Below are positions 9,353 through 19,161 of a stretch of DNA of 64,000 nt, one piece after another. Positions within the stretch are counted from its first letter, which is position 1. The number at the start of each line of letters is the position of its first letter. This stretch comes from Thioflexithrix psekupsensis. GTDB taxonomy: Bacteria > Pseudomonadota > Gammaproteobacteria > Beggiatoales > Beggiatoaceae. The notes below the pieces were generated by a model. That model made no database searches and was not told the origin of the DNA. It saw nothing but the letters and a program-made list of their open reading frames with translations. The position numbers were made by a program, and so were the translations under genes. The DNA is taken from the NCBI RefSeq assembly GCF_002149925.1, contig NZ_MSLT01000007.1:62001-126000 (forward strand). The letters are read 5' to 3'.

Positions 9353-9499
9353 ATGGCAAAGCGAATTGTTTGTCCTCTGCATAAGTTGTTTTTGTCGTTG
9401 GCGAAACAAGGGGATTGGGGAGGGTTGCTTGAGAAACTAAAAGATGAGCCAGTTTTGTCAGAATCAGAATTTACAGAATTAAAGAATTTTCAAAATTAA
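9353..9499 (+). CDS. Possible 48-residue small protein coupled to the FkbM gene
   Basis: An ATG one base after the FkbM stop opens a 48-codon frame (begins MAKRIVCPLHKLFLSLAKQG). Its last 16 codons are supplied by a dispersed repeat and read 'LSESEFTELKNFQN'. The position suits translational coupling, but there is no independent ribosome-binding site and no recognisable family. It may be a remnant of a gene whose end was replaced by the repeat. Confidence 0.3.
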   Translation: MAKRIVCPLHKLFLSLAKQGDWGGLLEKLKDEPVLSESEFTELKNFQN

Positions 9500-9515
9500 C
9501 TCTTGCAAGTCGTTT
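9453..9515 (+). repeat. Dispersed AT-rich repeat, copy 1
   Basis: The core TTTTGTCAGAATCAGAATTT is followed by ACAG(A)ATTAAAGAATTTTCAAAATT and TCTTGCAAGT. The same core recurs at 59790-59851 in the same orientation and, inverted, at 14365-14416 and 59871-59926. This copy lies between the FkbM and recQ genes and overlaps the small frame above. Confidence 0.8.
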
Positions 9516-11404
9516 CACCCCACCCTCTCAATAATATCAATAAAAATCTGTCCATAACGATCTAATTTATAATTACCGACTCCTGAAATTTGTCCCATTT
9601 CTTCTAAATTTTCGGGACGCACGCGCACCATGTCCAATAAAGTGCTGTCATGAAAAATCACATAAGGCGGCACATTTTGATTTTGCGCTAATTCAGCTCG
9701 CTTGGCGCGTAAGGCTTCTAATAATGAACGATCCGCCTCGTCTAATTCAGGTTTATTTTGATTGGCACGGAACGATTTTTTAACGGTCTTAATACGCGGA
9801 GAATCTTGACGTAAAAATACCTTTTTCTCACCGCGCAAAACAGGACGCGCCGCTTCAGCCAATTGCAAGCCACCATGCCCTTCTACATCAACAGAAACAT
9901 AACCCGCAGCCACCAATTGACGAAAAATAGCACGCCATTGATCGCCTGTTAAACCATCATTTTTAGCCACACCATAAACGGTTAATTTATGGTGTTTAAA
10001 TTGTAAAATGCGCGGAGTTTCTTTACCCAATAACACGTCAATTAAATAATTCACACCAAATCGTTGTCCCGTGCGATAAATGCAAGATAAGGCTTTTTGC
10101 GCCGCAATTGTTCCATCCCACGTGGCAACGGGAAATAAACAATTATCACAATTACCACACGGCTCTGGCAATATATCACCAAAATAAGCCAATAAAGATT
10201 GACGGCGACAGGTGGTTAATTCGCAATAACCAAGCATCGCATCTAATTTATGTTGTTCAAGGCGTTTATGCTGTTCATTGGCTTCGGATTTAGCCAAAAT
10301 TTCGCGCAATAAAATCACATCTTGCAAACCATAAGCGAGCCACGCATTCGCCGGCAATCCATCGCGGCCAGCGCGTCCCGTTTCTTGATAATAAGATTCT
10401 AAACTTTTCGGTAAATCTAAATGCGCCACAAAGCGCACATTCGGCTTATCAATTCCCATTCCAAATGCAATGGTTGCTACCACAATTAAATTTTCTTCAC
10501 GTAAAAAACGGGTTTGATTTATCTTTCGAACATCTCTTGCCAATCCCGCATGATAAGGCACCGCACGCCAGCCTTCATCACATAACCAATCCGCAGTTTC
10601 TTCAACCCGTTTTCTCGATAAACAATAAACAATTCCCGAATCACCACGATGATGCTGATTAAGAAATTTTAATAATTGTTGTTTTGCATTGGCTTTTTGC
10701 ACCACGTAATAGCGAATATTAGGGCGATCAAATCCCGTGCAGAAAACTTGTGCATTTTCCAATGCCAAACGCTGCTTAATTTCTCGTTGCGTTGCCTGAT
10801 CTGCCGTCGCCGTTAAAGCAATCCTAGGCACGTGAGGGAAGCGTTCATGCAGAATCGATAGCTGCACATACTCAGGGCGAAAATCATGCCCCCATTGCGA
10901 CACACAATGCGCCTCATCAATCGCAAATAACGCAATATCTATCGTTTCAATCGTTTCTAAAAAATGATTCATCACCAGCCGTTCGGGCGCGACATAAAGC
11001 AAATCCAATTGGCGCGTTTTTAAGCGATAAACCACCTCGCTGCTTTCTTCATAATTTAAACTAGAATTAAGAAACGCTGCCCGAATGCCTAATTGCAATA
11101 AGCCATCCACTTGATCTTTCATTAATGCAATGAGCGGAGAAACCACAATGCCCACACCGGGGCGAATTAAGGCAGGAAGTTGATAACATAACGATTTTCC
11201 ACCCCCCGTCGGCATTAATACTAACGCATCGCCCCCCGTCACAATATGTTGGATAATTTCGGCTTGCTGTCCACGGAAATGATCATAGCCAAATATTTTT
11301 TTTAATAATGGCAGTGGAGAATAAGTGGTATATTCTTCATTCACCGCTAACCAATTTTCATTATCTAATATATTTTGACTATAATGAGTGCCGTTCATAT
11401 CCAT
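9515..11404 (-). CDS. recQ: ATP-dependent DNA helicase RecQ
   Basis: This 629-residue protein has the full RecQ layout. The helicase core carries Walker A 'LMPTGGGKS' at about residues 63-71, the DEAH box in '[19 protein letters not shown]', motif VI '[15 protein letters not shown]' and the zinc-binding RQC cysteines (CELTTCRR to CGNCDNC). A C-terminal HRDC domain ends in '[19 protein letters not shown]'. RecQ unwinds DNA 3' to 5' in recombinational repair and RecF-pathway initiation. The ATG overlaps the glnD stop by one base (TAATG), which indicates translational coupling; a glnD-recQ unit is unusual to my knowledge. The N-terminal 30 residues are slightly longer than usual. Confidence 0.97.
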   Translation of the reverse strand: MDMNGTHYSQNILDNENWLAVNEEYTTYSPLPLLKKIFGYDHFRGQQAEIIQHIVTGGDALVLMPTGGGKSLCYQLPALIRPGVGIVVSPLIALMKDQVDGLLQLGIRAAFLNSSLNYEESSEVVYRLKTRQLDLLYVAPERLVMNHFLETIETIDIALFAIDEAHCVSQWGHDFRPEYVQLSILHERFPHVPRIALTATADQATQREIKQRLALENAQVFCTGFDRPNIRYYVVQKANAKQQLLKFLNQHHRGDSGIVYCLSRKRVEETADWLCDEGWRAVPYHAGLARDVRKINQTRFLREENLIVVATIAFGMGIDKPNVRFVAHLDLPKSLESYYQETGRAGRDGLPANAWLAYGLQDVILLREILAKSEANEQHKRLEQHKLDAMLGYCELTTCRRQSLLAYFGDILPEPCGNCDNCLFPVATWDGTIAAQKALSCIYRTGQRFGVNYLIDVLLGKETPRILQFKHHKLTVYGVAKNDGLTGDQWRAIFRQLVAAGYVSVDVEGHGGLQLAEAARPVLRGEKKVFLRQDSPRIKTVKKSFRANQNKPELDEADRSLLEALRAKRAELAQNQNVPPYVIFHDSTLLDMVRVRPENLEEMGQISGVGNYKLDRYGQIFIDIIERVG

Positions 11405-14130
11405 TAAATAACCAATTCCGATCCTGAAAAACGAGTGGTTGAAGAAAGATGAGACCCCTCCACTTCTAATAAATCCGATAATTCTTCGCGCAATAAATCC
11501 AAATGATCCGCAGAATGTAAAGCGCGATTTTCATAATCGGTAATAAAGAAAATATCTTCTACTCGTGCGCCTAATGTGGCAATTTTAGCGCGTTTCACTC
11601 GCACATTACACTTAACAAAAGCCTCCGCAATGCGCGATAAAACGCCCGGCCGATCACTGGTAATTACTTCTAATACTGTGTGATTATTGGCTTTATCATA
11701 ACTAAAGGTAATTCGAGTAGGAACAGGAAAATGTTTTAAATAACGCGCCACATGACGACTAATAGGACATAAATTCTGACTTAATTCAGAAGATAAAGCC
11801 TGTCTTAATCCAAGCACAATCTCTTGCACCCGCTGAGGATTATTAATTTCTCCCCCATCTTGCTCTAAAACAGTATAGCCCCCTAGCGTATATTCTCGTT
11901 GCGTAGGAACAATATAAGCATCAACAATATTGAGATTTTTCTGCTCTAAAAAATGCGTGGTGGCTGCAAATAAATAATCTCTATCTTTGAGATAAATGAG
12001 CAAGAATTGGCTGCCGCCGCGATGATTGCGCCGCTCCATCACTAAAGGTTCATTAGGCACAGTTAATTCGTGGTGTAAAATAGCACGGGTTTCATCCGCA
12101 ATATCATAAGGTGATGTATAGAGAAAATAATCTTCTCCTAAATCCGTCCATAAATCGCTAATGCGCTCTGGCGATAAATCGCTTAATTGCTGACGTGCCG
12201 CATATTGAACTTCTTGAATTCTCGCTTGTTTATCCAAACCACTATAATCTAAACCTTGTTGTAAAGCAGCCCGCGTTTGATAATATAAATCGGTTAATAA
12301 TTTCGCTTTCCAACTGTTCCATAATTTCGGATTAGTGGCTCTAATATCCGCGACAGTGAGCAGATAAAGATAGTCTAAATGACTTTTATCTTGTATCTTT
12401 TGTGCGAATAAATGAATCACTTCAGGATCGGTAATGTCTTGACGTTGTGCGGTGGTGGACATGAGCAAATGATGGCGCACTAACCACGCCACTAAACGGG
12501 AATCATTGTCACTTAATCCATGCGCTTGAGAAAAGTTTAACGCATCAACTTCCCCCAATTCCGAATGATCGCCCCCCCGACCTTTCGCAATATCATGAAA
12601 TAATCCCGCTAAATATAATAATTCTGGCTTCGGAATAAGCTGCATAATGCGGTGACAGGTCGGCATTTCTTCCCGAAAACGCGCCATGGCAAAACGGCGT
12701 AAATTACGCACCACAAATAAACTGTGTTCATCCACCGTATAAACATGAAATAAATCATATTGCATCTGCCCCACAATACGCCCAAAAGCAGGAATATAAG
12801 CCCCTAAAATCCCATAACGATTCATGCGTCTTAATGCTTTTGTTAATCCCTCTGGCTGGCGAATAATTTCGTAAAATAAACTGCGCGCCCGCAAATCCCG
12901 ATGAAATGCCTCATCAATTAAATAAGTATATTGACGAATTAAGCGAATCGTACTGGCGCGCACACCACGAATTTCAGGGTGTTGTTGCATTAATAAAAAA
13001 ATTTCTAATAAAGCAAATGGATAATTTCTAAAAACCTTATCATGGTTCACTTCAATATAATGATTGCGCACCCGAAAACGTTTATTTAAATACCACACTT
13101 CTTCTGACAAATGGGCATATAAAATCGCTTCTTGGAATAATTGCAATAACATATCGTTTAAACTGCTTAATTCCTTAATAGTTCGATAATATTGACGCAT
13201 GAATTTCTCAACGCCCAAATGCGTGTCATCGTCGTAAAAACCTAAACGATCCGCTAAAGTTCGTTGATAATCAAATAACAAACGATCCTCACGTCGTTTG
13301 GCAATGGTGTGCAGTAAATAACGCACTTTCCATAAAAATTCTTGACCACGAATTAATTGTTGATATTCGGTTTCTGTGAGGAAATCATGCTGCACCAAAT
13401 CGTGTAAAGTATTGGCATCAAAATGACGCTTGGCCACCCAACCAATCATCTGAATGTCCCGTAATCCACCAGGGCCTTCTTTAATGTTTGGTTCTAAATT
13501 GTAAGCGGTATCGTGATACTTTTGGTGGCGTTTTTGCTGTTCTTGTAGTTTTCCTTCAAAAAACTCCCGACTCGGCCACACCCGAGAACGTCCTACACAA
13601 GCTTGCATATCTTGGTAAAGCGCACTCGGCCCCAGTAATAACCGTGATTCCATTAAAGTCGTGACTACGGTAATATCTGCACTGGACTCGTGAACACAAT
13701 CAACTAAAGTGCGGGTACTGTGTCCTACCTCAAGGCGAATGTCCCACAAAAACATGATAAATTCTTCTACACAACGTCTTACTTCTGCATCCGCAGGCGC
13801 ACCCAGCAAAATCATAATATCGACATCAGAACTGGGATGTAATTCAGCGCGCCCATACCCTCCCACCGCCACCAAAGCAATTTGCGGCGAGGCAGGCCAA
13901 GTAATTCGTTGCCATGCGTGCTGTAAAATTTGATCAACCAACCACGCTTGTTGTGATACTGCTTCAGAGGCATGATAAGTGGCAAGAAAACGCTGCGCAA
14001 TGATCTCGCGCCCTTGTTGCAGGGCTTTACGAAACACACTAATGGGCGTTTCATCGGTCTGTAAAGCCCGTTCAAAGGCTTCAGAATCAAACAGTTGGTT
14101 ATCGGCGTAGGGATAATGTATTGGGTACAT
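11404..14130 (-). CDS. glnD: Bifunctional uridylyltransferase / uridylyl-removing enzyme GlnD
   Basis: This 908-residue protein is close to E. coli GlnD in length. The nucleotidyltransferase signature '[15 protein letters not shown]' lies at about residues 90-104, a GlnE-like linker follows, an HD hydrolase domain contains '[20 protein letters not shown]', and two ACT domains end the protein ('[20 protein letters not shown]' and '[19 protein letters not shown]'). GlnD uridylylates and deuridylylates the PII signal protein in response to glutamine and so controls nitrogen assimilation. I use ATG 14130 because the longer frame to 14205 adds a Cys-rich stretch absent from the family. It precedes recQ with a one-base overlap. 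No PII or glutamine synthetase gene is in the window. Confidence 0.96.
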   Translation of the reverse strand: MYPIHYPYADNQLFDSEAFERALQTDETPISVFRKALQQGREIIAQRFLATYHASEAVSQQAWLVDQILQHAWQRITWPASPQIALVAVGGYGRAELHPSSDVDIMILLGAPADAEVRRCVEEFIMFLWDIRLEVGHSTRTLVDCVHESSADITVVTTLMESRLLLGPSALYQDMQACVGRSRVWPSREFFEGKLQEQQKRHQKYHDTAYNLEPNIKEGPGGLRDIQMIGWVAKRHFDANTLHDLVQHDFLTETEYQQLIRGQEFLWKVRYLLHTIAKRREDRLLFDYQRTLADRLGFYDDDTHLGVEKFMRQYYRTIKELSSLNDMLLQLFQEAILYAHLSEEVWYLNKRFRVRNHYIEVNHDKVFRNYPFALLEIFLLMQQHPEIRGVRASTIRLIRQYTYLIDEAFHRDLRARSLFYEIIRQPEGLTKALRRMNRYGILGAYIPAFGRIVGQMQYDLFHVYTVDEHSLFVVRNLRRFAMARFREEMPTCHRIMQLIPKPELLYLAGLFHDIAKGRGGDHSELGEVDALNFSQAHGLSDNDSRLVAWLVRHHLLMSTTAQRQDITDPEVIHLFAQKIQDKSHLDYLYLLTVADIRATNPKLWNSWKAKLLTDLYYQTRAALQQGLDYSGLDKQARIQEVQYAARQQLSDLSPERISDLWTDLGEDYFLYTSPYDIADETRAILHHELTVPNEPLVMERRNHRGGSQFLLIYLKDRDYLFAATTHFLEQKNLNIVDAYIVPTQREYTLGGYTVLEQDGGEINNPQRVQEIVLGLRQALSSELSQNLCPISRHVARYLKHFPVPTRITFSYDKANNHTVLEVITSDRPGVLSRIAEAFVKCNVRVKRAKIATLGARVEDIFFITDYENRALHSADHLDLLREELSDLLEVEGSHLSSTTRFSGSELVI

Positions 14131-14364
14131 GATGATAAAACGATGCAGTGCGTTGAAAACAAGGGCAGCGTCACCAGCCCACCACAGGCAAAATGCACAG
14201 CTCACCGAAATTTTTTCTAATCACGGTTTAAGTTGGCACAACTCCTCGCAAACTCACTTTAGTCGTTTTTAGTATTGATTTTGATGAGTAAGTATATCGC
14301 ATTTAACGCATTTGGCATAAGCTGAATCGTCATCTTTGGGTTATTAAGTGTCTTATTTTCCAGA

Positions 14365-14416
14365 AAGAATCAATTTTGTCAATTCTTTAATGCTGTAAAT
14401 TCTAATTCAGACAAAA
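14365..14416 (-). repeat. Dispersed AT-rich repeat, inverted copy 2
   Basis: On the minus strand it reads TTTTGTCTGAATTAGAATTT then ACAGCATTAAAGAATTGACAAAATTGATTCTT, the same element as at 9453 and 59790 with scattered substitutions. It lies in the 324-bp space between glnD and tgpA and directly abuts a strong hairpin. Confidence 0.75.
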
Positions 14417-14442
14417 TAAGGGGTTATAATCCCCCTTATTTT
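14413..14442. terminator. Palindromic terminator downstream of tgpA
   Basis: A perfect 11-bp stem (AAAATAAGGGG / CCCCTTATTTT) with an eight-base loop lies just past the tgpA stop. The outer stem pairs form U-rich tails on both strands, so it could end leftward transcription of tgpA. It adjoins the dispersed repeat, and the two may have moved together. Confidence 0.7.
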
Positions 14443-14454
14443 AGTATAAGAATA

Positions 14455-16467
14455 CTAAATAAACTGACGAATCGCCGCGCGTAATTTCGGCAAAATATCA
14501 GGCGAAGGATGTGCTTGATAGCGTGCTTTAATGTACAATTCAGTGGCGTATTGGATTTTACTCGCCCATTCGGGATAAGTGCGACTGACCCGCTGCGCAA
14601 AATGCAAGGGACCCTCGCAGGGAGCGCGCTCAATTCCCAAGCGGGCTAAACGACGACATAAACGCAAATATAAGACATGAGCAGGGTCTATATTAGGCGG
14701 ATATTGCGGGCGTAATAACCACCACAATAAGCCCAATAATATCACGCTCACCCCAAGTACCAATCCCACGGTTAATTCTTGCCAATCAATATCGCCTAAA
14801 TTCAGCCAATGACCTATACTTTTTTGGCGTTGTGCATCGTAGCCTAATACCCATTGATTCCACAAACTATTTACCGCATCCCAACGATCTTGCAATTGTT
14901 GTAACCATTCTCCTAATAACATATCTTGAAAAGGATTTAATAACTCAGGAAAATCACTGGATAATGCTGTATCAATTCCTTGTTCAATTCGTTCAGGAGA
15001 CACTGCGCCTGTGGGATCAACCCGCACCCAGCCTTGTCCTTCTAACCACACTTCATTCCATGCGTGGGCATCTCTTTGGCGCACAATTAACATACCATTA
15101 ACAGGATTAATTCGCCCTCCTAAATATCCTGTCACAATGCGCGTTGGAATGCCCGCAGATCGCATCAAAACCGTAAAAGCCGCCGCATAATGCTCACAAA
15201 AACCCCGCCGCATTTCAAACATAAATTGATCAATCGGATCAGTCAACATTAACGGTGATAGAAAAGTATAATAAAACGGTTCTTGATTAAAGTAAATTAA
15301 AGCCTGATTCACAATATCCATTGGATTTTCATAACGCGCTCGCCATTGTTCTCCTAATGCTCTGGTTTTTGGATGCCAATTATCGGGTAATTGTAAAGCG
15401 GTACGTAAATAAAAATCTAAACGTTTGAGATCATCTGCATCACTATTGTCTGTTAAATGATCAATACGATAATAACTATAAGAAGTTAATTCATAGCGAG
15501 TGCGATATTGAATAGGACGCTGGGCTAAAATCTGTAAATCATGTTGCAATCGACTGCGAATGGTATCTGGAGCTTGAGTGGGAATGTCTAAGGCTAATAA
15601 CCATGGTTTTCCATTGGGTTCTAAAGTTAAAGTATAGTGATAAGGATTGCCTAAATAATCTACTTTTAACGGTGGATTTTCAATATTTCTCTGAAAACCA
15701 CTGTGCCAATTTTTACCATCCGTATTCCACAACACCGGCCCACGCCAATAACGATCCGCAGGCAACGGAATGTTATCTTTAAATTCAACCCGAAAAGCAA
15801 TTTCATCAGACAAACTCAATTCGCTAATCGTGCCTAATTCTAGTCTATCACTCAAGCCAGTTTGCCCCGTATGCGCATCCTTAGGCAAACCCCATAATGG
15901 CCCTGAAATTCGCGGAAATAACACGAATAATAACAGCATAATGGGCAGCCCTTGTAACAATAAAATACTGGCTAATTTAAAACGTTTTTTGTGGCTTAAT
16001 TCTTGGGTAGAATGGGCTAAACTGATCAATGTTCCCGTAGTAATAATCATCACTAATCCCATATATAAAGCAGTTGGAATGCTTTGCGAATAAAGAAAAT
16101 TAGTAATGATTAAAAAATACCCTAAGAAACAAAGTAACAACGCATCGCGTCGGTTTTTCATTTCAATAAATTTTAAGCCGCATAAAGCAACCAATAAGGC
16201 GACACCCGGATCACGCCCCATTAAGGTTTTATAATGAATAAATATGCCCGCAACCACCAATAACGCTAAAAAAAACTGTACTGTAGCACTCGGTAATTTT
16301 GCCCATTTCGTGATCGCAAAATAACGTAAAGCCAGTAAAGAAACCAGCACTAATGGCACCCAAAAAGGCAAGCGTGTGATATGTGGAATAGACACCAAAA
16401 TAAGCGAAATCAGCAACCAAATAGTCGTGTCTCGATTCGGATAATGCGGAATATGGGCTAATAACAT
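14455..16467 (-). CDS. TgpA-type membrane transglutaminase-like protein
   Basis: This 670-residue protein has about six N-terminal transmembrane helices (residues 15-185, DUF3488 region), a large periplasmic transglutaminase-like domain and one more helix near 555. The catalytic triad is visible: Cys424 in 'RRGFCEHYAAAF', His468 in 'RQRDAHAWNEVW' and Asp484 in 'RVDPTGAVSPER'. A cytoplasmic DUF4129-like tail closes it. TgpA of Pseudomonas is essential, with a poorly defined envelope role. It lies four bases after the DUF58 gene, and AAGG eight bases before ATG overlaps the DUF58 end, so the two are co-translated. The usual third partner, a MoxR ATPase, is missing here. Confidence 0.92.
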   Translation of the reverse strand: MLLAHIPHYPNRDTTIWLLISLILVSIPHITRLPFWVPLVLVSLLALRYFAITKWAKLPSATVQFFLALLVVAGIFIHYKTLMGRDPGVALLVALCGLKFIEMKNRRDALLLCFLGYFLIITNFLYSQSIPTALYMGLVMIITTGTLISLAHSTQELSHKKRFKLASILLLQGLPIMLLLFVLFPRISGPLWGLPKDAHTGQTGLSDRLELGTISELSLSDEIAFRVEFKDNIPLPADRYWRGPVLWNTDGKNWHSGFQRNIENPPLKVDYLGNPYHYTLTLEPNGKPWLLALDIPTQAPDTIRSRLQHDLQILAQRPIQYRTRYELTSYSYYRIDHLTDNSDADDLKRLDFYLRTALQLPDNWHPKTRALGEQWRARYENPMDIVNQALIYFNQEPFYYTFLSPLMLTDPIDQFMFEMRRGFCEHYAAAFTVLMRSAGIPTRIVTGYLGGRINPVNGMLIVRQRDAHAWNEVWLEGQGWVRVDPTGAVSPERIEQGIDTALSSDFPELLNPFQDMLLGEWLQQLQDRWDAVNSLWNQWVLGYDAQRQKSIGHWLNLGDIDWQELTVGLVLGVSVILLGLLWWLLRPQYPPNIDPAHVLYLRLCRRLARLGIERAPCEGPLHFAQRVSRTYPEWASKIQYATELYIKARYQAHPSPDILPKLRAAIRQFI

Positions 16468-16471
16468 AACA

Positions 16472-17449
16472 TTAACCTTGATATAAAGCCAAAGCGGTTA
16501 AACAACGATTATAATGGCTATCACCATAACCTTGTTTAAGGTCTAAATGCGGTAATTGTAAACCATAAGGCAATTGTTGCTTTTCTGCCATATTGATCCA
16601 TAAAGAAAGTTGAGAAACGGCACGATCTATATTTTCTAAATGCTGCACATCTGCCCAAGAAAAAGTAAATGAATCTGTAGAATGACCGCCGAATTGTTTA
16701 ATTAAACCTTCTTGTCCACGAGCCGCCGCTTTCCAATCAATATGACGCGGAGAATCACCTGTTTTGTAATTTCTATAACCAACAAAATCCTCCCCTTGTA
16801 AACTGGGATGCTGTCCTTGTGTACTTTGCCGCGCCTCTTGTCGCACAGGAAAAACCCGTTGTCCCACAGGATTGGGATAGACAATCGCTTCACTTTCGAT
16901 AAAAATGTAAGACCAAACCTCAAAAAGCCCCAGCGGAAACACGCTACTAATCCGAAGCCGCGGCAACGCTAAACGCCCCCGACGATAACTGGCAATCGGT
17001 AAGTTGACATTGATTTTTTGATTGTCCGGCACGTTCACAACCACCACTTCATCCCATGTATTTAACGGTGTTTGTACTTTAAAATGTAAATCAAAACGCG
17101 CCGCATGATGCCGATTGTCCAAACCCAGTTGAAACAAGACCCGTTCCCCAGCAAATACAGAATGCGTTTGACCCGCTTCAATACGTAATCCGTGCAACAT
17201 GCGATGCGTGTGCAGAATCGACACCAACATCATACTGCCTAAAGTAAAGGTTAATAAATAACCCATGTTATTGTTATAATTCATTGAACCTATCAATAAA
17301 ATAAACAACACAAAAATAAAAGCAAATCCTTGTTTTGTTGGAAAAATATAAACTTGACGGCGACGTAATTCTACCACCGCTTGAGGAGATTGCCTATACG
17401 GCGGCCAGTGAAATAGCTGACGTAATGAAGTCATCAAAGTATGGGTCAT
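16472..17449 (-). CDS. DUF58 domain membrane protein
   Basis: This 325-residue protein has two close transmembrane helices at about residues 35-80 ('GFAFIFVLFILLIGSMNYN', 'YLLTFTLGSMMLVSIL'), then the diagnostic DUF58 motif 'EDFVGYRNYKTGDSPRHID' followed by 'WKAAARGQ' near residue 225. GGAGG lies ten bases before the ATG. DUF58 proteins are a von Willebrand-like family usually encoded with MoxR AAA ATPases and TgpA; they are thought to form an envelope quality-control or assembly complex. The downstream tgpA confirms the context. No moxR is found upstream: the next leftward gene is a DUF2892 protein with its own terminator. Confidence 0.92.
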   Translation of the reverse strand: MTHTLMTSLRQLFHWPPYRQSPQAVVELRRRQVYIFPTKQGFAFIFVLFILLIGSMNYNNNMGYLLTFTLGSMMLVSILHTHRMLHGLRIEAGQTHSVFAGERVLFQLGLDNRHHAARFDLHFKVQTPLNTWDEVVVVNVPDNQKINVNLPIASYRRGRLALPRLRISSVFPLGLFEVWSYIFIESEAIVYPNPVGQRVFPVRQEARQSTQGQHPSLQGEDFVGYRNYKTGDSPRHIDWKAAARGQEGLIKQFGGHSTDSFTFSWADVQHLENIDRAVSQLSLWINMAEKQQLPYGLQLPHLDLKQGYGDSHYNRCLTALALYQG

Positions 17450-17498
17450 TTTTTTCTAACCTCCGTAAAGCAAAAAAGAAAATATGTCATTAAAACGC

Positions 17499-17530
17499 AA
17501 AAAAGGATAACCCCATATTGGTGTTATCCT
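17499..17530 (-). terminator. Intrinsic terminator of the DUF2892 gene
   Basis: On the minus strand AGGATAACACC pairs with GGGGTTATCCT (one mismatch, five-base loop) and is followed by TTTTTT. It separates the DUF2892 gene from the DUF58/tgpA pair. Confidence 0.85.
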
Positions 17531-17575
17531 TCATTGATGACAATACTTGAGCGAAATTAACGGGCTACGATATAC

Positions 17576-17767
17576 TTATTTTTCTTCGGTTTTGCATGTA
17601 GAAAGACCCAGCGGCAAATACGCAGGGCAAAAACCTATCGCCGCCGTCGCCAACGGCACAATACCAATCGCACCCAACCAATTTTGATAGTACACGCCCG
17701 CTGCAATAATTGCCACGCCGACCACTGCACGTATCACTCGATCCACCATGCCAACATTTGCTTTCAC
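17576..17767 (-). CDS. DUF2892 (YgaP-type) small inner-membrane protein
   Basis: GTG 17767 has a good TGAGGA site about eight bases upstream and yields a 63-residue protein beginning VKANVGMVDRVIRAVVGVA. The longer frame reaches back to 17917 without supporting homology. Two hydrophobic helices ('VVGVAIIAAGVYY' and 'LGAIGIVPLATAAIGFCPAY') and the ending 'FCPAYLPLGLSTCK' are diagnostic of DUF2892, the membrane half of YgaP-like rhodanese proteins. Stand-alone versions are common in sulfur-metabolising bacteria, where a link to persulfide chemistry is often suggested but not shown. Two Cys residues lie at the C-terminal helix end. Confidence 0.88.
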   Translation of the reverse strand: MKANVGMVDRVIRAVVGVAIIAAGVYYQNWLGAIGIVPLATAAIGFCPAYLPLGLSTCKTEEK

Positions 17768-18083
17768 TGTGTTATCCTCATAAAGTATATTAGAAAATAA
17801 TAATCTACCTATCCTAGATATGGGTCTTATTCTGAAAATCAAGATTGCGATGGTATTTTTCACAGAACAAAAATTGTGGCAAAAACCACAATAGGCGTTG
17901 CAGTGATATTCTTTCATCAGCTACACTATTCTGGCCTTACGGTGATACCAGAGTTATGCTTGTTTTTCAATGGGGTTAAAAAATAATAAAAATGATGCTG
18001 ATGATCTCATTCTAAAATATTTATTAACCCAGTCAAAATTTAAGCTAATTTTAATTTTAAAGTAGGATGAATGGGAGAAGATA

Positions 18084-18689
18084 ATGCTTACGCCAGCCGA
18101 AGAAAGACGCAATCATAAACGCCGTGAATTATTGTTGTTATTGCCCGTGTATGAAGCAGAGGGGAATCATGTTGTGGGCGCGTTAGGAGATATTAGTATG
18201 ACTGGAATCATGCTGTTTAGTAGTTTGCCCGTTATGATTCATGAAGAACACGCTCTTGTTTTGCAAGGTACTGATTTACAACAAATTATGCGTTATAAAA
18301 ACGCACCTGAAAAGATTCAATTACGCGCCCAAAGTCGTTGGCGCACCATGATAAAACCTGAACTTTATAAAATCGGCTTTAAATTTACCGAAATCAGCGA
18401 ACCCACTTTAAATATTATTCGTGATTTAGTGCGGCAATTATGGAGTCAACGCAGTATTGGTAATAGTTTTGTAGAAATGACCTTGATGATTGAAGAGATT
18501 TTTGATGTAGAAAAACTTTATGAGATCAGCGATCAAGTCAGAGAATTACCCGGTGTGATTGCGGTGAGTCTTCGCGCAGAAAATAATCGCATGATGAACG
18601 TTCAATATCACCCTGAACAAACCAGTTGTCACCAATTGTTAGACACTTTGCGCCAACAACAAATACAAACCCGTTTAGTGCGAATTTAG
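18084..18689 (+). CDS. PilZ domain protein with an HMA-like C-terminal domain
   Basis: This 201-residue protein begins with a PilZ domain (residues about 5-120). The c-di-GMP binding signatures are present: the Arg cluster 'ERRNHKRREL' and 'DISMTGIMLFSS' (DxSxxG). Residues about 140-201 have the spacing of a heavy-metal-associated beta-alpha-beta-beta-alpha-beta fold ('ISDQVRELPGVIAVSLRAEN', 'MNVQYHPEQTSCHQLLDTLR', 'TRLVRI') but lack the CxxC metal site. A PilZ domain joined to a Cys-less HMA-like module is unusual. It is a cytosolic c-di-GMP effector in all likelihood; the tail may mediate protein contacts. It stands alone before tRNA-Met. Confidence 0.85.
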   Translation: MLTPAEERRNHKRRELLLLLPVYEAEGNHVVGALGDISMTGIMLFSSLPVMIHEEHALVLQGTDLQQIMRYKNAPEKIQLRAQSRWRTMIKPELYKIGFKFTEISEPTLNIIRDLVRQLWSQRSIGNSFVEMTLMIEEIFDVEKLYEISDQVRELPGVIAVSLRAENNRMMNVQYHPEQTSCHQLLDTLRQQQIQTRLVRI

Positions 18690-18763
18690 CCGTTGATGCC
18701 CTTGTTCACGCCTAACCTGTTTTTGTGTAATTCAAATAACGAATTTTCCCCAAAAGCCCTCAC

Positions 18764-18787
18764 AGCGACGCAATCGCTGAATTTTTT
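18764..18787 (+). terminator. Weak intrinsic terminator of the PilZ gene
   Basis: AGCGA / TCGCT with a five-base loop is followed by GA and TTTTTT, 75 bases after the PilZ stop and immediately before the tRNA promoter. Confidence 0.5.
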
Positions 18788-18788
18788 C

Positions 18789-18817
18789 TTGACAAATGCG
18801 CAGAGGAAGACTAAAAT
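18789..18817 (+). promoter_or_regulatory. Sigma-70 promoter of tRNA-Met
   Basis: TTGACA at 18789-18794 and TAAAAT at 18812-18817 are separated by exactly 17 bases. The predicted start lies about 25 bases before the tRNA. Confidence 0.85.
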
Positions 18818-18850
18818 GCTCACTTCTTAACAGAAACTGCCTCAAAAAAT

Positions 18851-18927
18851 GGCTATGTAGCTCAGATGGTTAGAGCGCGGCACTCATAATGCTGAGGTCG
18901 GTGGTTCGAGTCCACCCATAGCCACCA
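18851..18927 (+). tRNA. tRNA-Met (elongator, anticodon CAT)
   Basis: The 77-nt gene folds as a full cloverleaf with encoded CCA: acceptor GGCTATG/CATAGCC, D-arm GCTC/GAGC, anticodon stem CGGCA/TGCTG with loop CTCATAA (CAT at 18885-18887) and T-stem GGTGG/CCACC. The paired first base (G1-C72) excludes initiator tRNA. The acceptor and D-arm match elongator Met better than the CAU-reading Ile tRNA, though base modification cannot be seen. Confidence 0.95.
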
Positions 18928-19161
18928 CCCAAGTCCTCATTATTTGTCATTCCTGCATTGGCAGGATGTGCCACGTTTACCTCCTGCGCGCTCATCTCAG
19001 CGAAAAAACCAAATCGTCGCTTGTCTCGCTTTATCATCGCCCATAAAACCATAATATGACTTTCAACGGTCGTGGTAGGATAGCGATTTTCTATTGCCTT
19101 TGATTCAGAGTCTTATTTTTTCTTAGATGTCTCTGAAATGGCTACGTTTAAGGTGTGAAAA

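Noticed and set aside
17768-17917. N-terminal extension of the DUF2892 protein with several Cys
   Set aside because: The good Shine-Dalgarno site before GTG 17767 and the family alignment place the start downstream.
18851-18927. tRNA-Ile(CAU) as identity of the CAT-anticodon tRNA
   Set aside because: The acceptor and D-arm resemble elongator tRNA-Met; the GGCTA start and GTAGCTCAG match Met tRNA better than Ile2.
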